A stretch of DNA of 64,000 nt. It comes from Bradyrhizobium sp. Arg816. GTDB lineage: Bacteria > Pseudomonadota > Alphaproteobacteria > Rhizobiales > Xanthobacteraceae. The stretch is from NCBI RefSeq assembly GCF_029989365.1, contig NZ_JAPRAQ010000030.1, positions 1 to 64,000 of the forward strand. The letters are read 5' to 3'. Of this stretch, positions 8,415 through 17,556 are shown piece by piece. Under the pieces are notes generated by a model, which had not been told where the DNA came from, made no database searches, and was given only the letters and a program-made list of their open reading frames with translations. Every line of letters starts with the position of its first letter. The first letter of the stretch is position 1. The translations under genes were made by a program, and so were the position numbers.

Positions 8415-8854
8415 ATGACCATGCGCGAAATTTTCATCAATTATCGGCGCATCGATACCATGGAATCAGGGGGCGCCACCTTTACGCGGATCTCCGTCAA
8501 TCGTTCGGCGACGGCTCGGTGTTTATGGACTCGCGAGGCGGCAGCATTCCCTGGGGTGCGGATTGGGACAGAGCGCTGAAGGATGCACTGGAGGTTTGTG
8601 AAGTCTTAGTGGTGCTGATTGGACCGCAATGGATCACCTGCGAACGATCACCCGGCGTGCGTCGGCTCGATGCACCGGACGATTGGGTTCGCAACGAAAT
8701 CGCGACGGTGCTCAGGCGGTCAAGGCGGCTGGTTCTGCCGGTGTTGCTCAGGAGAGAGACGCCGCCACAAGATCGAGCAAGCAAAAGGCGGCGCGTGCTC
8801 CGTTCACTGCAGCACAAATGCATTGCGTTGGAAGGTGAACTCAATTTAAGCTAG
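8415..8854 (+). pseudogene. TIR-domain protein, frameshifted and truncated
   Basis: The TIR start (MTMREIFINYRRIDTMESG) lies in one frame from 8415. The rest (HLYADLRQSFGDGSVFMD, then DRALKDALEVCEVLVVLIG and DWVRNEIATVLRR with the candidate catalytic Glu) lies in another. The break is at a run of five Gs (8469-8473). After VLPVLL the protein loses family similarity and stops, so no second domain is present. Bacterial TIR proteins commonly cleave NAD+ or make cyclic-ADP-ribose signals in antiphage defence. The gene stands at the edge of the caspase/NACHT block. As read it is broken. Confidence 0.75.
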
Positions 8855-8921
8855 TGCCATAATTTGAGTTTCTAGAAAATCCGAAATTCATTAGCTCCCG
8901 GGCGGAATCGCCGGAAAAAAT

Positions 8922-9338
8922 GTGTTGCACCGCATGCCCTCCAGTCGATCTCCAATCTCGACGCCCGAAGGGGCTCAATATCAGAGGCAGCGCTGCGCTG
9001 TGTCGCACCAGTCCCATTCAGATACCGATCGTTTGCATGCGGCGGCGATAGCCGCGCAACTGGATGGAGACTCTCTTCCTTTCGAGGGTCCGGAATCTTT
9101 CGCAGAGCAATCACCGGCTCACGAAGTCGGCGCGAATGGTCCGCTCCTGACACCTCAAGAGGTTGCGTGTCTCGAATGGTGCAAAGAGGGGAAGACGAAC
9201 TGGGAGATAGGTGGAATTCTAGGAATTTCCGAGAAAACCGTCGAGTTTCACCTCAGTAACGTGAAGAAAAAGCTTGGAGCTGCGAATAAAATCAGCGCGG
9301 TCGTCATCGGGCTTCGGCACGGGCTTATATCGCTCTAA
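8922..9338 (+). CDS. Small LuxR-type helix-turn-helix regulator
   Basis: The C-terminal ~65 residues (LTPQEVACLEWCKEGKTNWE, then GISEKTVEFHLSNVKKKLGA) form a clear LuxR DNA-binding domain. The N-terminal ~70 residues are low complexity and lack an autoinducer or receiver domain. Either this is a stand-alone regulator or its sensing domain was lost. The start is uncertain: GTG at 8922 or ATG at 8934. It converges on the caspase operon. Its target is unknown. Confidence 0.75.
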   Translation: MLHRMPSSRSPISTPEGAQYQRQRCAVSHQSHSDTDRLHAAAIAAQLDGDSLPFEGPESFAEQSPAHEVGANGPLLTPQEVACLEWCKEGKTNWEIGGILGISEKTVEFHLSNVKKKLGAANKISAVVIGLRHGLISL

Positions 9339-9442
9339 GTACTTTTGCTCGCCAGTGGGCCGAGCGATGAGAGGCTAACGCCGCACGCGCAATGTCACGG
9401 TGGTCGGCAGTGCGAGACTGGCCGGCGAAGTGTAGCGCATTC

Positions 9443-10819
9443 CTAGACAAATTCGGCCACAACATCGGCGCCGAGCCGCAAGCAGGTCAACATGGACTCG
9501 AAATTGGCTGCTGAAGCCGCGCTGTGAGCCTTGCGTACTTGGGAGCCAAATCTTTTGTCGTCCGGGAATAGGTCGCGGCATAGATTTGAGCTGTCCCGGA
9601 GCAGTCTGACGCCCTCGGTGTAGATGGGAATGCCACATCTGATCGCCTCTATGAGTTGGTCCGGCACGCTGTCTTGTCGACCCGTGGCTATCCATTGCGC
9701 GCATTGGAGCACGTGCGCATCAGGTAGGTCAGAATTTGTCTCGCAGAGGCGCGAGATAAGTTCATCCGCGTAGGGATGCCTAAGTTTGTAGAGAACGTAG
9801 GCGGCTAAAATGCTGGTGTTTGCGCTTGGCGTCTCTTGGGAATTCTGCAGTCGATCGATGAGATCATCAAGCGAGAGGCGAGCACTTTCAATCGCCCCCT
9901 GACGGACGTACTCGAACAATGTCGTTGCGACAGCATCGTCGGGCGAAGACGGAAAGGCGGATAGAATGGACCCGCTCCTATAGCCGCTCAGCTCAGAGCT
10001 TATACCCAGTTTGACGGCTCCTCCCGTCGATCCGGGGAGCCAAATGACCAAGGCTGCATTCCGTCGCGACGGCTCTGCAATCTCTATATAGTAGCAGCTA
10101 TTTGGGGGCATCTCGGAGGAGATCGGTATTTCCCCATTCAGGCTGACTCTTCCATCTCCACGCTTTTTCAGGACCAAGGCCGAGTTTGTTCTTCCAGCAG
10201 TCCATTCCAAAAATGTGCCCCAGCGATAGGTTAGTTCAATCGGGTGGCCAGTTTGGGACTCTTCCTGAACGTGATGGTCGGATTTAGTAACGCCGGGTGA
10301 CGCGGGGTCCGCCGAACTGACGCCAATGTCATCGACAGGTGCTCGGAAGCGAGCAAGGAATCGCGAAATAGCATTTCCCGCAAGTTCAGCCAGGTTTTCC
10401 ATTGCACGGTTCGCGAGCTCGCGTCCGCGCTCGACTACCCAGCTCGGCATGGACTCGCCAGGTTTGCGGCCTGCTTGTATCGCCGTCGCGATTTTCATCA
10501 GGGATTCGGCTTCGCGCCAGAAATCAGCAATCGCATCGCTCTCCTTCATGTCCAACACGGCTTCGCCAATGGCTAGTCCGCCTGGGTCGGCGGTTTCCGG
10601 GGTTGCCACGGTGATTGAGATGATGCGGCCAGATGGAAGCGCGGTCCTCACCAGATAGGAGCCCGGTCCTGTGACCATAACGTCGGTGGGACGACCTGAG
10701 AGCCGCAACGCCGCTCGCTCTGCCTTCCCTGCCTCGGAGAACACCTCCACGGCGACTGGCGCTCCGGCTAGATCGGCTGGCACATTCTCAGCCCTTATCC
10801 GGACAATGTAGCTGGTCAC
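9443..10819 (-). CDS. Unrecognised 458-aa protein, last gene of the caspase operon
   Basis: I do not recognise a family. The first ~80 residues are rich in beta-strand-forming text (YIVRIRAENVPADLAGAPVA, VMVTGPGSYLVRTALPSG, IISITVA). A helical linker of about 100 residues follows, then another strand-rich part (SCYYIEIAEPS, AALVIWLPGS). The C-terminal ~170 residues look like helical TPR-type repeats (ILAAYVLYKLRHPYADELIS, AHVLQCAQWIATGRQ). No signal peptide, membrane segment or catalytic motif is evident. Its start overlaps the caspase gene's stop by four bases (ATGA), so the two are translationally coupled. It may be a substrate, scaffold or effector for the caspase-like protein; this is inference. 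Confidence 0.7.
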   Translation of the reverse strand: MTSYIVRIRAENVPADLAGAPVAVEVFSEAGKAERAALRLSGRPTDVMVTGPGSYLVRTALPSGRIISITVATPETADPGGLAIGEAVLDMKESDAIADFWREAESLMKIATAIQAGRKPGESMPSWVVERGRELANRAMENLAELAGNAISRFLARFRAPVDDIGVSSADPASPGVTKSDHHVQEESQTGHPIELTYRWGTFLEWTAGRTNSALVLKKRGDGRVSLNGEIPISSEMPPNSCYYIEIAEPSRRNAALVIWLPGSTGGAVKLGISSELSGYRSGSILSAFPSSPDDAVATTLFEYVRQGAIESARLSLDDLIDRLQNSQETPSANTSILAAYVLYKLRHPYADELISRLCETNSDLPDAHVLQCAQWIATGRQDSVPDQLIEAIRCGIPIYTEGVRLLRDSSNLCRDLFPDDKRFGSQVRKAHSAASAANFESMLTCLRLGADVVAEFV

Positions 10820-12207
10820 GGCTTTGTCCCATCCGGTTTGCTTGGCGCTTTGGTGCTGGGCTTAATGTCAATAATGACTTCAGAGACCGGAGGCCTCGGT
10901 TCGAATAACTTGAGGCCGCTTTCGTATTGATCTGTGTCAAAGGCGGCGCTCGCCGCCCACTTTCCGCTCGGGACGGGCGTACACCATAGCGCGTCCCTGC
11001 GTTTAGCTCGGCTTAGACGTCTCTTGCCCGGCGCTTCCTCAGTGACGAACAGGTCGGCGGCGGACATTGCCATGCCGAGGCTGCACCTCACTTTGACCAA
11101 AACTTCTGGAGGGCCGACGAGATCGCAGAGAACGCCGGTTGTATTAACGACACCGGGTTTGCTCTCGGAGAAGATGATCCCACTGTTCCCCTCTGTCTCC
11201 GCACGGTGCATAGCCGCCGCTTTGAGAGCGCTCGCCAGCGAAGACATGGTCACCGGGCTTCCATCGAACGTCGGATCACCGGCTCGTTGGGTCAAGCAAC
11301 GTATGAGCTCCTGCGTGAAGTAAGGCGCATCTTTCGCACTCCCGTAGGCCTTACCGCCGGCGTACGAACCGAAGTATATTGACGCGTCTCTCTGGGCAAT
11401 AGCCGCTCCGTTGACAGGAGTGCAGAGAGGCCGGCCTATGACCTCGAGCTGATTTGCGATGGCCTCGAAGTTATACTCGGAGCAAGCGTCCACGAAGAAG
11501 CATTGAACGCTCGGCATACGATTTTGCAGATAAGTCGCGCTCGCGATGGTCGCGATTAGATTGCCTCCTTCTTTGTCATTGGTCGGAAGGCGTGCGTCCT
11601 GAGCAAAGAGCGTCGGCTCGGATTTGAAAATGCCGTGGCCGGCGAAATACCAGATCGCTGCGTTCTCCAGCATAGTGCCGGAACGCTCCAACCATTCGCC
11701 GAAGCGCTTTCGGATATTCTCAAATGTAGCGGGTTCGGCCGACAGGGCGGTACAGGGAATTGTAAAACCGAGTGCTTTGGCCGCGTCGTCTTCTGGTATC
11801 CATTCACCTTGTTCCGGTGTTGCCGAACAAAGGAATTCGATAGAACCCAATGGACGATCAGCCTTGGAGAATTGTGTTAACGCCCACTCAGCGAACTTCC
11901 TGGCTCCATTCACTGACGTGGTGACCGTCGGGATGACGTCCTTTGAATCGTATTCGCCCACGCCAACGATCATTATGTGCGTCCGGGGCTTGCCTCCGAT
12001 CGCAGCATTCTTCATCGCGTCTTCTGCTTGTCTGACGAGCGTCGCGTATTTCTCGACGGCGAGCTCTTCAGCCTTGCTCGCGTCCAGAAAAGGGATCCCG
12101 TCTGAAGCCTTCAGTTTGCTGCGTTTGGCGGTGGTCTTGCTCATCTCCAGCCACGCTGGAGCGAGCGCGCTTTCGCCCGTAAACCCTTCGGCCCAGATCA
12201 GGGCCAT
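10816..12207 (-). CDS. Caspase-like (peptidase C14) protein
   Basis: 463 residues from this ATG, which has a good ribosome binding site (GGGAGGGG, about six bases upstream). The catalytic dyad of the caspase fold is visible: His in IWYFAGHGIF (~residue 191) and Cys in CFFVDACSEYN (~242). Upstream strands HIMIVGVGEYD and the following helices fit the p20 core. The last ~90 residues are strand-rich and end in a proline/lysine-rich tail. Prokaryotic caspase-like proteases act in programmed death and antiphage systems, often activated by a partner. The middle position in a three-gene operon between an alpha/beta hydrolase and an unknown protein suggests a conflict system. Both catalytic residues are present, so activity is plausible. 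Confidence 0.85.
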   Translation of the reverse strand: MALIWAEGFTGESALAPAWLEMSKTTAKRSKLKASDGIPFLDASKAEELAVEKYATLVRQAEDAMKNAAIGGKPRTHIMIVGVGEYDSKDVIPTVTTSVNGARKFAEWALTQFSKADRPLGSIEFLCSATPEQGEWIPEDDAAKALGFTIPCTALSAEPATFENIRKRFGEWLERSGTMLENAAIWYFAGHGIFKSEPTLFAQDARLPTNDKEGGNLIATIASATYLQNRMPSVQCFFVDACSEYNFEAIANQLEVIGRPLCTPVNGAAIAQRDASIYFGSYAGGKAYGSAKDAPYFTQELIRCLTQRAGDPTFDGSPVTMSSLASALKAAAMHRAETEGNSGIIFSESKPGVVNTTGVLCDLVGPPEVLVKVRCSLGMAMSAADLFVTEEAPGKRRLSRAKRRDALWCTPVPSGKWAASAAFDTDQYESGLKLFEPRPPVSEVIIDIKPSTKAPSKPDGTKP

Positions 12208-12223
12208 GAGTATCCCCTCCCGA

Positions 12224-13531
12224 TTAAGCCTGGGGCTTTGGATCAAATGCCTCCTTCACTCGTTCACGTAAACGGGCGAAGAAGCGAGGAGTATCGAAAT
12301 ATGCGGCGTGAGAGACAATCGGCAAGGCATCCGTCTCAAACTCGAAATCGAGCACGTTCTTGAAGACGCCCTTCGTAGCGAATCCGACGTAGTCGGTCAG
12401 ATCATAAACATTAATCCAGCGCGCTGCGGCCGCGGGAGGATCTGCGGGCTCGCCTTTCGAGAAAGGCTCTTCGAGTTCGCTGGCTGCTGCCAATCGGCCC
12501 ATCTCAGCAAACAGTGCGACTTGCGAACCGACGGTAACAAAGAGGTCGCACCGTAAGTCCTTCGCAAAATGGGTTAGGATATCGTAGAGGATGATGCCAC
12601 CGAAGCTGTGGCCAACAAGATAGAGCTCGTCGTCTCCCGCACGTCGGGCTGCGTCCGCCTTTCTGATTGCCGCCAGGACTTCGTCGACTATTGGCTGTCG
12701 ATTGTCCATATAAGTGAACACATCGCCGACGAACCGTCCCGCAAATGTGGAGGCGGACGGACGAACGTATTCGGACAGGCCCAGGAAGGCCGCGCGCGTC
12801 GCGTCGACGGCAACGCCGCCCACAGCGTCTTTTACGTTTTTAGTGACTTCCGATACGGCATCTTTGATCGCGGCCGCGCCGGTCTTCAACCAATTTAGAA
12901 CTGTGTTTCCAATCGCAAGTGTCTGGATCGCTCCATCCGTACCGGTAGGAGCCGCGGAAAACGCTGTCACCGAACGAAACAGCTCTTCCACAAACTCACC
13001 GTCGTTCTTGACCGTCGCCAGCCAGGGGGGATTGCGGTTGGTGGCTGCGTAAGCCTCGGCAACCAAGGAGAATCGTGCCACATCCGGCAACGCATTTGTC
13101 AGCGCTTGCGCGAGCGGACCCGCTTTCGGCGCGTTCGAGGATCCCGCAAAGAGAAGATCCACTGCGGCAGGCAACGAGCGGGTCCTTGCGACGGTCAACA
13201 GCGGGTCGTTAGTCAGGGTGGGTTGCTTAACGAGCTCCCCATCCAACTTTGCGGCGGTTGAATTCACTAAATCGATACGCGCCGGCTGCCCAACAGCCAG
13301 CGTTTGAGCTCCTGGCTTCGGCAAGCTGGCTAAGTTACGAGCAAACTTGACCCCGAGGTTTCCCCAATAAGGCGCAAACGTTTTGAGCCCGTCAGTCGCT
13401 TTCACTCGGTCGACAAAAGCAACGTGCGCGAGCTGTTGCTGCAGCAACGTACTTCGATCATCGAAGACTTGCTGCTCCTGTTGGGTAGTGCCTCTGCGGT
13501 TATTTACACCATGCACGAAAACAAGCGGCAT
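12224..13531 (-). CDS. Alpha/beta hydrolase (lipase/esterase-like), first gene of the caspase operon
   Basis: 435 residues starting MPLVFVHGVNNRRG, where HG is the oxyanion region of alpha/beta hydrolases. The nucleophile elbow is YLVGHSFGGI (Ser ~309). Asp in NVYDLTDY (~377 or 380) and His in IVSHAAYF (~408) complete a likely triad. About 200 residues lie between the first strand and the elbow, a large insertion with several helices and a strongly helical stretch at ~205-250. No signal peptide is seen, so it is cytoplasmic. A 16-base gap separates it from the caspase gene. Lipase-type hydrolases serve as membrane- or cofactor-attacking effectors in defence systems, but the substrate here is unknown. 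Confidence 0.82.
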   Translation of the reverse strand: MPLVFVHGVNNRRGTTQQEQQVFDDRSTLLQQQLAHVAFVDRVKATDGLKTFAPYWGNLGVKFARNLASLPKPGAQTLAVGQPARIDLVNSTAAKLDGELVKQPTLTNDPLLTVARTRSLPAAVDLLFAGSSNAPKAGPLAQALTNALPDVARFSLVAEAYAATNRNPPWLATVKNDGEFVEELFRSVTAFSAAPTGTDGAIQTLAIGNTVLNWLKTGAAAIKDAVSEVTKNVKDAVGGVAVDATRAAFLGLSEYVRPSASTFAGRFVGDVFTYMDNRQPIVDEVLAAIRKADAARRAGDDELYLVGHSFGGIILYDILTHFAKDLRCDLFVTVGSQVALFAEMGRLAAASELEEPFSKGEPADPPAAAARWINVYDLTDYVGFATKGVFKNVLDFEFETDALPIVSHAAYFDTPRFFARLRERVKEAFDPKPQA

Positions 13532-13855
13532 TGTCCGGCCCTCGTACAGCGATCCTCGATCTTAAATGGTTGTTGTGACAGTAGACAATCTGAAATTTAC
13601 GATAGTGGCGCGGCCCGAGGGATAGGTCTCGGCGCAACCTAGGGAAAACCCTAGGTCGGATCCCGCCCCGTTGGCAGGCTGGTCGGTCTAGATCGAAACC
13701 GCCATCCCCCTCTCACGACTTGACCTTCATCCGACACGTCCCAAGCGACTCGGGCGGAGTAGGCTGCTCGACGGTGCTGGGCTCGGGGATAGGCGAATTC
13801 GTAAGCTGCACATCCCGCGATGAATCGGGTATCCGGTGGATTGGGAGGCCCGAAC
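13532..13855. promoter_or_regulatory. Divergent promoter region between the caspase and NACHT sets
   Basis: This ~320-base region must hold the promoters of both divergent sets. It contains the perfect inverted repeat ACCTAGGGAAAACCCTAGGT at 13637-13656 (8-base arms, AAAA loop). The same ACCTAGGG core recurs before two later genes of the plus-strand set. A good ribosome binding site (GGGAGG) lies at about 13842, eight bases before the NACHT start. Confidence 0.55.
13637..13656. repeat. Perfect 20-bp inverted repeat, candidate operator
   Basis: ACCTAGGG and CCCTAGGT flank AAAA. The half-site is found again at 17474-17480 and 18852-18859. CCTAGG is uncommon in this window outside this block (seen near 2074 and 39243). 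The winged-helix protein encoded downstream is the obvious candidate binder. Confidence 0.55.
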
Positions 13856-16800
13856 ATGCCTGAGTTAGGAGGGCCGGCGAATCAGGCCGGCGTACTCTTC
13901 CAGAACACTATTGCCGCACTTTTTCTAGGCCGGATGTTGGACATGAGGCCGCGTGCCAGGCACGATCGGGTGTTGCACCTGCGCGTCGAAGCCCCCACGA
14001 GTGTCGACGACATGGTGGTCCGACTGGGAGACCATTCGCGTCGTTTCGTTCAGGCAAAGCGGTCTATCGACACTTCTTCGGACGCCTGGCTTGGTATGTG
14101 GGCACAAGTCCGAGATCAGCTTGTGGACCCGTCGATACTTGACGAAGATCGTATCATTCTGGCTTTCGGCGAGCACTTACCGACCGTTGTCGCGTTACGT
14201 GAATGCTGTTTGCGTACCAGGGGTGTCGTCGATCTCGCCGAGTATTTGGGGCGAGCAACAGACTATCAGCGTCTGACGCTAGACAAGATCGAAGCTGCTT
14301 TTGGAGGAGCGATTTCGTCAGACAAGATCCTGAAGATTTTGTCCCGCGTGGATGTGGAGATTTATCCCTACACCACAATCGAGAGAGACTTTGCGCCTCT
14401 TTGGATGCCGGAATCGTCCGCTGACCCGACGGCGTTGCTGTCCATTCTCCGCGATATAGTGGGTGGAGAATCTAGTGTGCGAGGCGACTTCTCCGCAGCG
14501 CCACTGCTCGAGCGCCTAAGAACGGAGCACGGAGTTGCCATTGCTGAGCCGGAGGGTTGGGGTATAGCGTCTTACCGCGCTGTCATGACCGACAAGTGTA
14601 CCATCGAGGTACCCGGCACTGGATTGGTAAAGCCGCTCGACGACACCTTCGTATGGCCTCGTGCGCGACGCTATGACCGTGCGCGTCGGCCTGATTTCGA
14701 CGATGAGGTGCCCACATCTTCCTATGGTGTATCTCCCGATAGAGTGGATCTTTCGCAATTCCCAAGTGTTCCTTTGTATCGCCTGATTGTTGTTGCGGGT
14801 CAAGGATTAGGAAAGAGCACCTTAATCACAGCGCTGGTCAAGTCTTCGCTCTCGCGAGGTCTCCTGCCTGCGGTTGTGCGTATTCCGGATCTCTCAAGAA
14901 GCGATGCGACACTCAGCGAGTATCTTCGCGGACCACTAAACACTGAGTTCGATGTCGCGATCGATTGGGCTGTGGCGGCCGACGCGGGAATCTTGGTTCT
15001 GTTTCTTGATGGCCTTGATGAGGTCTCAAGCGATCGCCGAGCCGTCGTCCTGGAGCGCATTAAGACCTTCTCAAGTCGACATCCACGAGTGTCCTGGTTG
15101 CTAACGGTTCGCGACGTCGCGGCTCTCGCTGCTCCGACGGACGCGCTCCGCGTAGAATTGGAAAGTTTGCATCCGGACGACGTTGGACGGTTTATTTCAT
15201 TCTACGGCGAGAGCGGGGCTGCTGTTGCCGATCGTGTGAGGAATGCAGCAGAAGCCCGTCCTGATCTTGCGCGATTGATACGGATTCCATTCTTTCTGGC
15301 TCTTCTCTTAGCTTCGGGATTAAGCGCCGATGACATGCCGTTCAAAAGAACCGAATTGCTGGAGGCTTATCTAGAACTACTGTTCCGCCCAGAGCAATTC
15401 AAGCAAGTGGAACCGCGTGAGGTGGATCCCACCTCGTTGAGGTCGCTAGCCGAAGTGGTGGCCTATGAAGCGCTGGAGCGCGAAGAAATTGGAGTAGATG
15501 CTCGACGGTTGGAGCGTTCGATTCGCAAAGTGCGTGGGGCCGAAGCGTCGCCTCTGCAGGTTATCGAGCGGCTAGTTGCCTGCGGCGTGTTACGTCGGAC
15601 GGGTCCAGTGCACTTTACGTTCCCGTACCCTGTCATCCAGGAATATCTCGCCGCCTGCCACATCCTCGAGCACAGAGTGGGGGAGATAGAGAGCCGTCTT
15701 ATAGGAACGACAAGGCGTCCGTGGGTTCAGGCAATGCAGTTCGTGCTTGAAAAGCATCCAGATCCTGCGGAATTGCTCGAGAGGTTCTTGGCTCGGGAGG
15801 ACGATGCATTTGCAACAGGACTTCGGCTTGTGGCGCGCTGCGCGGCCAATGGAATGGGCATAACGACGAAACTCCGAAGTGAAATCAGCCCGCGATTGAG
15901 CGAACTGTGGAGGTCGATGGGTTGGCCACTGCAAGAGCGTATTGGTTCACTCATTGGGGAAGTATTCAGTGTGCCGTTACTTCCCGAGTTGCGCGCGGTG
16001 CTTTCTGATCGCTACATGCTGCATGCCGGAGCCGGAGCAATCGTAACGCAAATCGGCGACCCTGGCCTGACAAAAGAAGTACTTTTGGATCTGTTGGCTG
16101 GCGACATCGAGAATTTGCTAAATCTCAGCGAGCTGCAAATCGCGGTCAATGATTTGGGAGATGAAGCGCTCGACATTTATGAGGGGAGAGCACGCCGCGA
16201 CGGAACGACCGATCGAGACCAGTGTGCCATCGCTTCACTCATTGGGCACCTCGATGCAGGGAAACTGTCGAGAGAGCGGCTACTTGCTATTGGCCAAAGT
16301 GAGGATCTCTCATTACCGATCCGGTTAGAGGCATTTGGTCATTTGGCTACGCCAGCAGATGATCGAGTGCTACCGCTGGTCGAGGCCGGATTGGCAAGTT
16401 CGGATTATTTCAACAGATCCGCCGCAGTTGAAGTTATAGCCAGGTTTGATGATCCAATTCCTGCGCTCAAGTCGGCACTCATGAGATCCGATTTGACGGA
16501 TAAGGATAAGCTCGAGATCATCGGATACCTCCCGCGAAAGCTCCCCGATTCTAGGAAGTTAGATGTTCTTCGCTCGTTAGCTAGCGACATGCACATTGAG
16601 GAGTTTCTGCGGCGACGCCTATTGACGTTCGCTGCGCGTTACGGCGATCGCGACGCGATGTCTAGCCTGATCGAGTCCGCCGCTGGAGTGCCGATCGAGG
16701 ACTTAAAGGCGGTTGTTTCGATCTTCGGTCATCATCCATCGCGAGCGCTAGCCGAGAAAATTGTTCGGCATCTTGAAGGTAGGTCATTGTCTGCGATGGA

Positions 16801-17146
16801 TCGCGCCGCGTTGTCGGGCAACGTTGTTGTCGGAATGACATCTGTATTCCAAATGGACTCTTTCCTCGGTGGAGGGATAGAGCCTGCCCGTCTCCATCCT
16901 GGCGCTGACTTATTTCGCCCGCTGTTGGAAGACTGGGCTACGATGCAGGATTATGATCTCGAACAAGCTCTGATCGTCGCCGAGAACCTTGTGCAGCTCG
17001 GATCGCGGGCTGCCTTGGCGACGACGGAACAGAGACTAAAAGCGATCATTGCATCGAATGAAGTCGATCTGAGAACCACATGGTCGCCGCCCGCATCGGT
17101 GGAGCGCTCAGGACTTTGCGAGAGCGGCAACATTTGCTCAGCCTGA
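13856..17146 (+). CDS. Nuclease-NACHT-repeat STAND protein (antiphage NLR-like), C-terminus displaced by frameshift
   Basis: 1097 residues from the ATG preceded by GGGAGG. The N-terminal domain (GGPANQAGVLFQNTIAALF, VDDMVV at ~51-56, FVQAKR at ~64-69) has the D...QxK pattern of the PD-(D/E)xK Cap4/DUF4297-type nucleases. The NACHT NTPase follows: Walker A VAGQGLGKSTLI (~313-324) and Walker B LVLFLDGLDEVS (~380-391), with LLTVRD and IRIPFFLALLLA as later NACHT motifs. From ~600 onward there are HEAT-like helical repeats, the likely ligand-sensing part. Bacterial NACHT and Avs proteins of this build sense phage proteins and degrade DNA. The last ~22 codons depart from the repeat pattern, and the expected continuation lies in another frame (next entry). 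It is first in a plus-strand set with a nitrilase-like, a winged-helix and a 160-aa protein. Confidence 0.85.
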   Translation: MPELGGPANQAGVLFQNTIAALFLGRMLDMRPRARHDRVLHLRVEAPTSVDDMVVRLGDHSRRFVQAKRSIDTSSDAWLGMWAQVRDQLVDPSILDEDRIILAFGEHLPTVVALRECCLRTRGVVDLAEYLGRATDYQRLTLDKIEAAFGGAISSDKILKILSRVDVEIYPYTTIERDFAPLWMPESSADPTALLSILRDIVGGESSVRGDFSAAPLLERLRTEHGVAIAEPEGWGIASYRAVMTDKCTIEVPGTGLVKPLDDTFVWPRARRYDRARRPDFDDEVPTSSYGVSPDRVDLSQFPSVPLYRLIVVAGQGLGKSTLITALVKSSLSRGLLPAVVRIPDLSRSDATLSEYLRGPLNTEFDVAIDWAVAADAGILVLFLDGLDEVSSDRRAVVLERIKTFSSRHPRVSWLLTVRDVAALAAPTDALRVELESLHPDDVGRFISFYGESGAAVADRVRNAAEARPDLARLIRIPFFLALLLASGLSADDMPFKRTELLEAYLELLFRPEQFKQVEPREVDPTSLRSLAEVVAYEALEREEIGVDARRLERSIRKVRGAEASPLQVIERLVACGVLRRTGPVHFTFPYPVIQEYLAACHILEHRVGEIESRLIGTTRRPWVQAMQFVLEKHPDPAELLERFLAREDDAFATGLRLVARCAANGMGITTKLRSEISPRLSELWRSMGWPLQERIGSLIGEVFSVPLLPELRAVLSDRYMLHAGAGAIVTQIGDPGLTKEVLLDLLAGDIENLLNLSELQIAVNDLGDEALDIYEGRARRDGTTDRDQCAIASLIGHLDAGKLSRERLLAIGQSEDLSLPIRLEAFGHLATPADDRVLPLVEAGLASSDYFNRSAAVEVIARFDDPIPALKSALMRSDLTDKDKLEIIGYLPRKLPDSRKLDVLRSLASDMHIEEFLRRRLLTFAARYGDRDAMSSLIESAAGVPIEDLKAVVSIFGHHPSRALAEKIVRHLEGRSLSAMDRAALSGNVVVGMTSVFQMDSFLGGGIEPARLHPGADLFRPLLEDWATMQDYDLEQALIVAENLVQLGSRAALATTEQRLKAIIASNEVDLRTTWSPPASVERSGLCESGNICSA

Positions 17147-17382
17147 CGTTTTTGGAGTCCGTCGTTGCCCGCTGCTCCTACAATGGGGCGTCCGGAGCTG
17201 TGCAAATGATCGCAGCTCACGGTTCTCAACCAGCGCTCGACATGTTGCTCTCAGTCTACGAGAGCTATGCTTATCGCAACTTAAGGAACTTGATATTGGG
17301 CGTTCTTGAACCTTTGGCGGGAAGGCTGGGAGTTCGGATTCGTCAAGTTGACGGCGAGCTGGATGCGGCTGCGGTCGGCTGA
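17080..17382 (+). pseudogene. Out-of-frame C-terminal repeats of the NACHT protein
   Basis: This frame overlaps the end of the preceding gene and reads like its missing tail: GGALRTLRERQHLLSLTFLE, then GASGAVQMIAAHGSQPALDM and YAYRNLRNLILGVLEPLAGR. These are amphipathic helical repeats of the same style. A single indel near 17075 would restore a ~1175-residue protein. Either the gene is broken, the sequence has an error, or a frameshift product is made. Confidence 0.6.
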
Positions 17383-17473
17383 GTATCCTTGCGCGATCGA
17401 GGGCTGATTTTCGCAAGCCCTGACATCGGCTTAATGCCCCCATGGCGATCCGCCGCCTCGGGTTGTCCACCGT

Positions 17474-17524
17474 CCTAGGGAAATTACTAGGGTGGTAGAG
17501 CTTGCGCCGAGCTTCAACCCCTAG
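17474..17524. promoter_or_regulatory. CTAGGG repeats upstream of the nitrilase-like gene
   Basis: CCTAGGG at 17474-17480 is followed by a direct copy CTAGGG at 17487-17492, and an inverted CCCCTAG lies at 17518-17524. The spacing between the first two (13 bases) is about one helical turn. The motif is shared with the region upstream of the NACHT gene and of the winged-helix gene. Confidence 0.5.
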
Positions 17525-17556
17525 CATTGTTTGCCGGGGGAGTCACAAGTCGCCGC

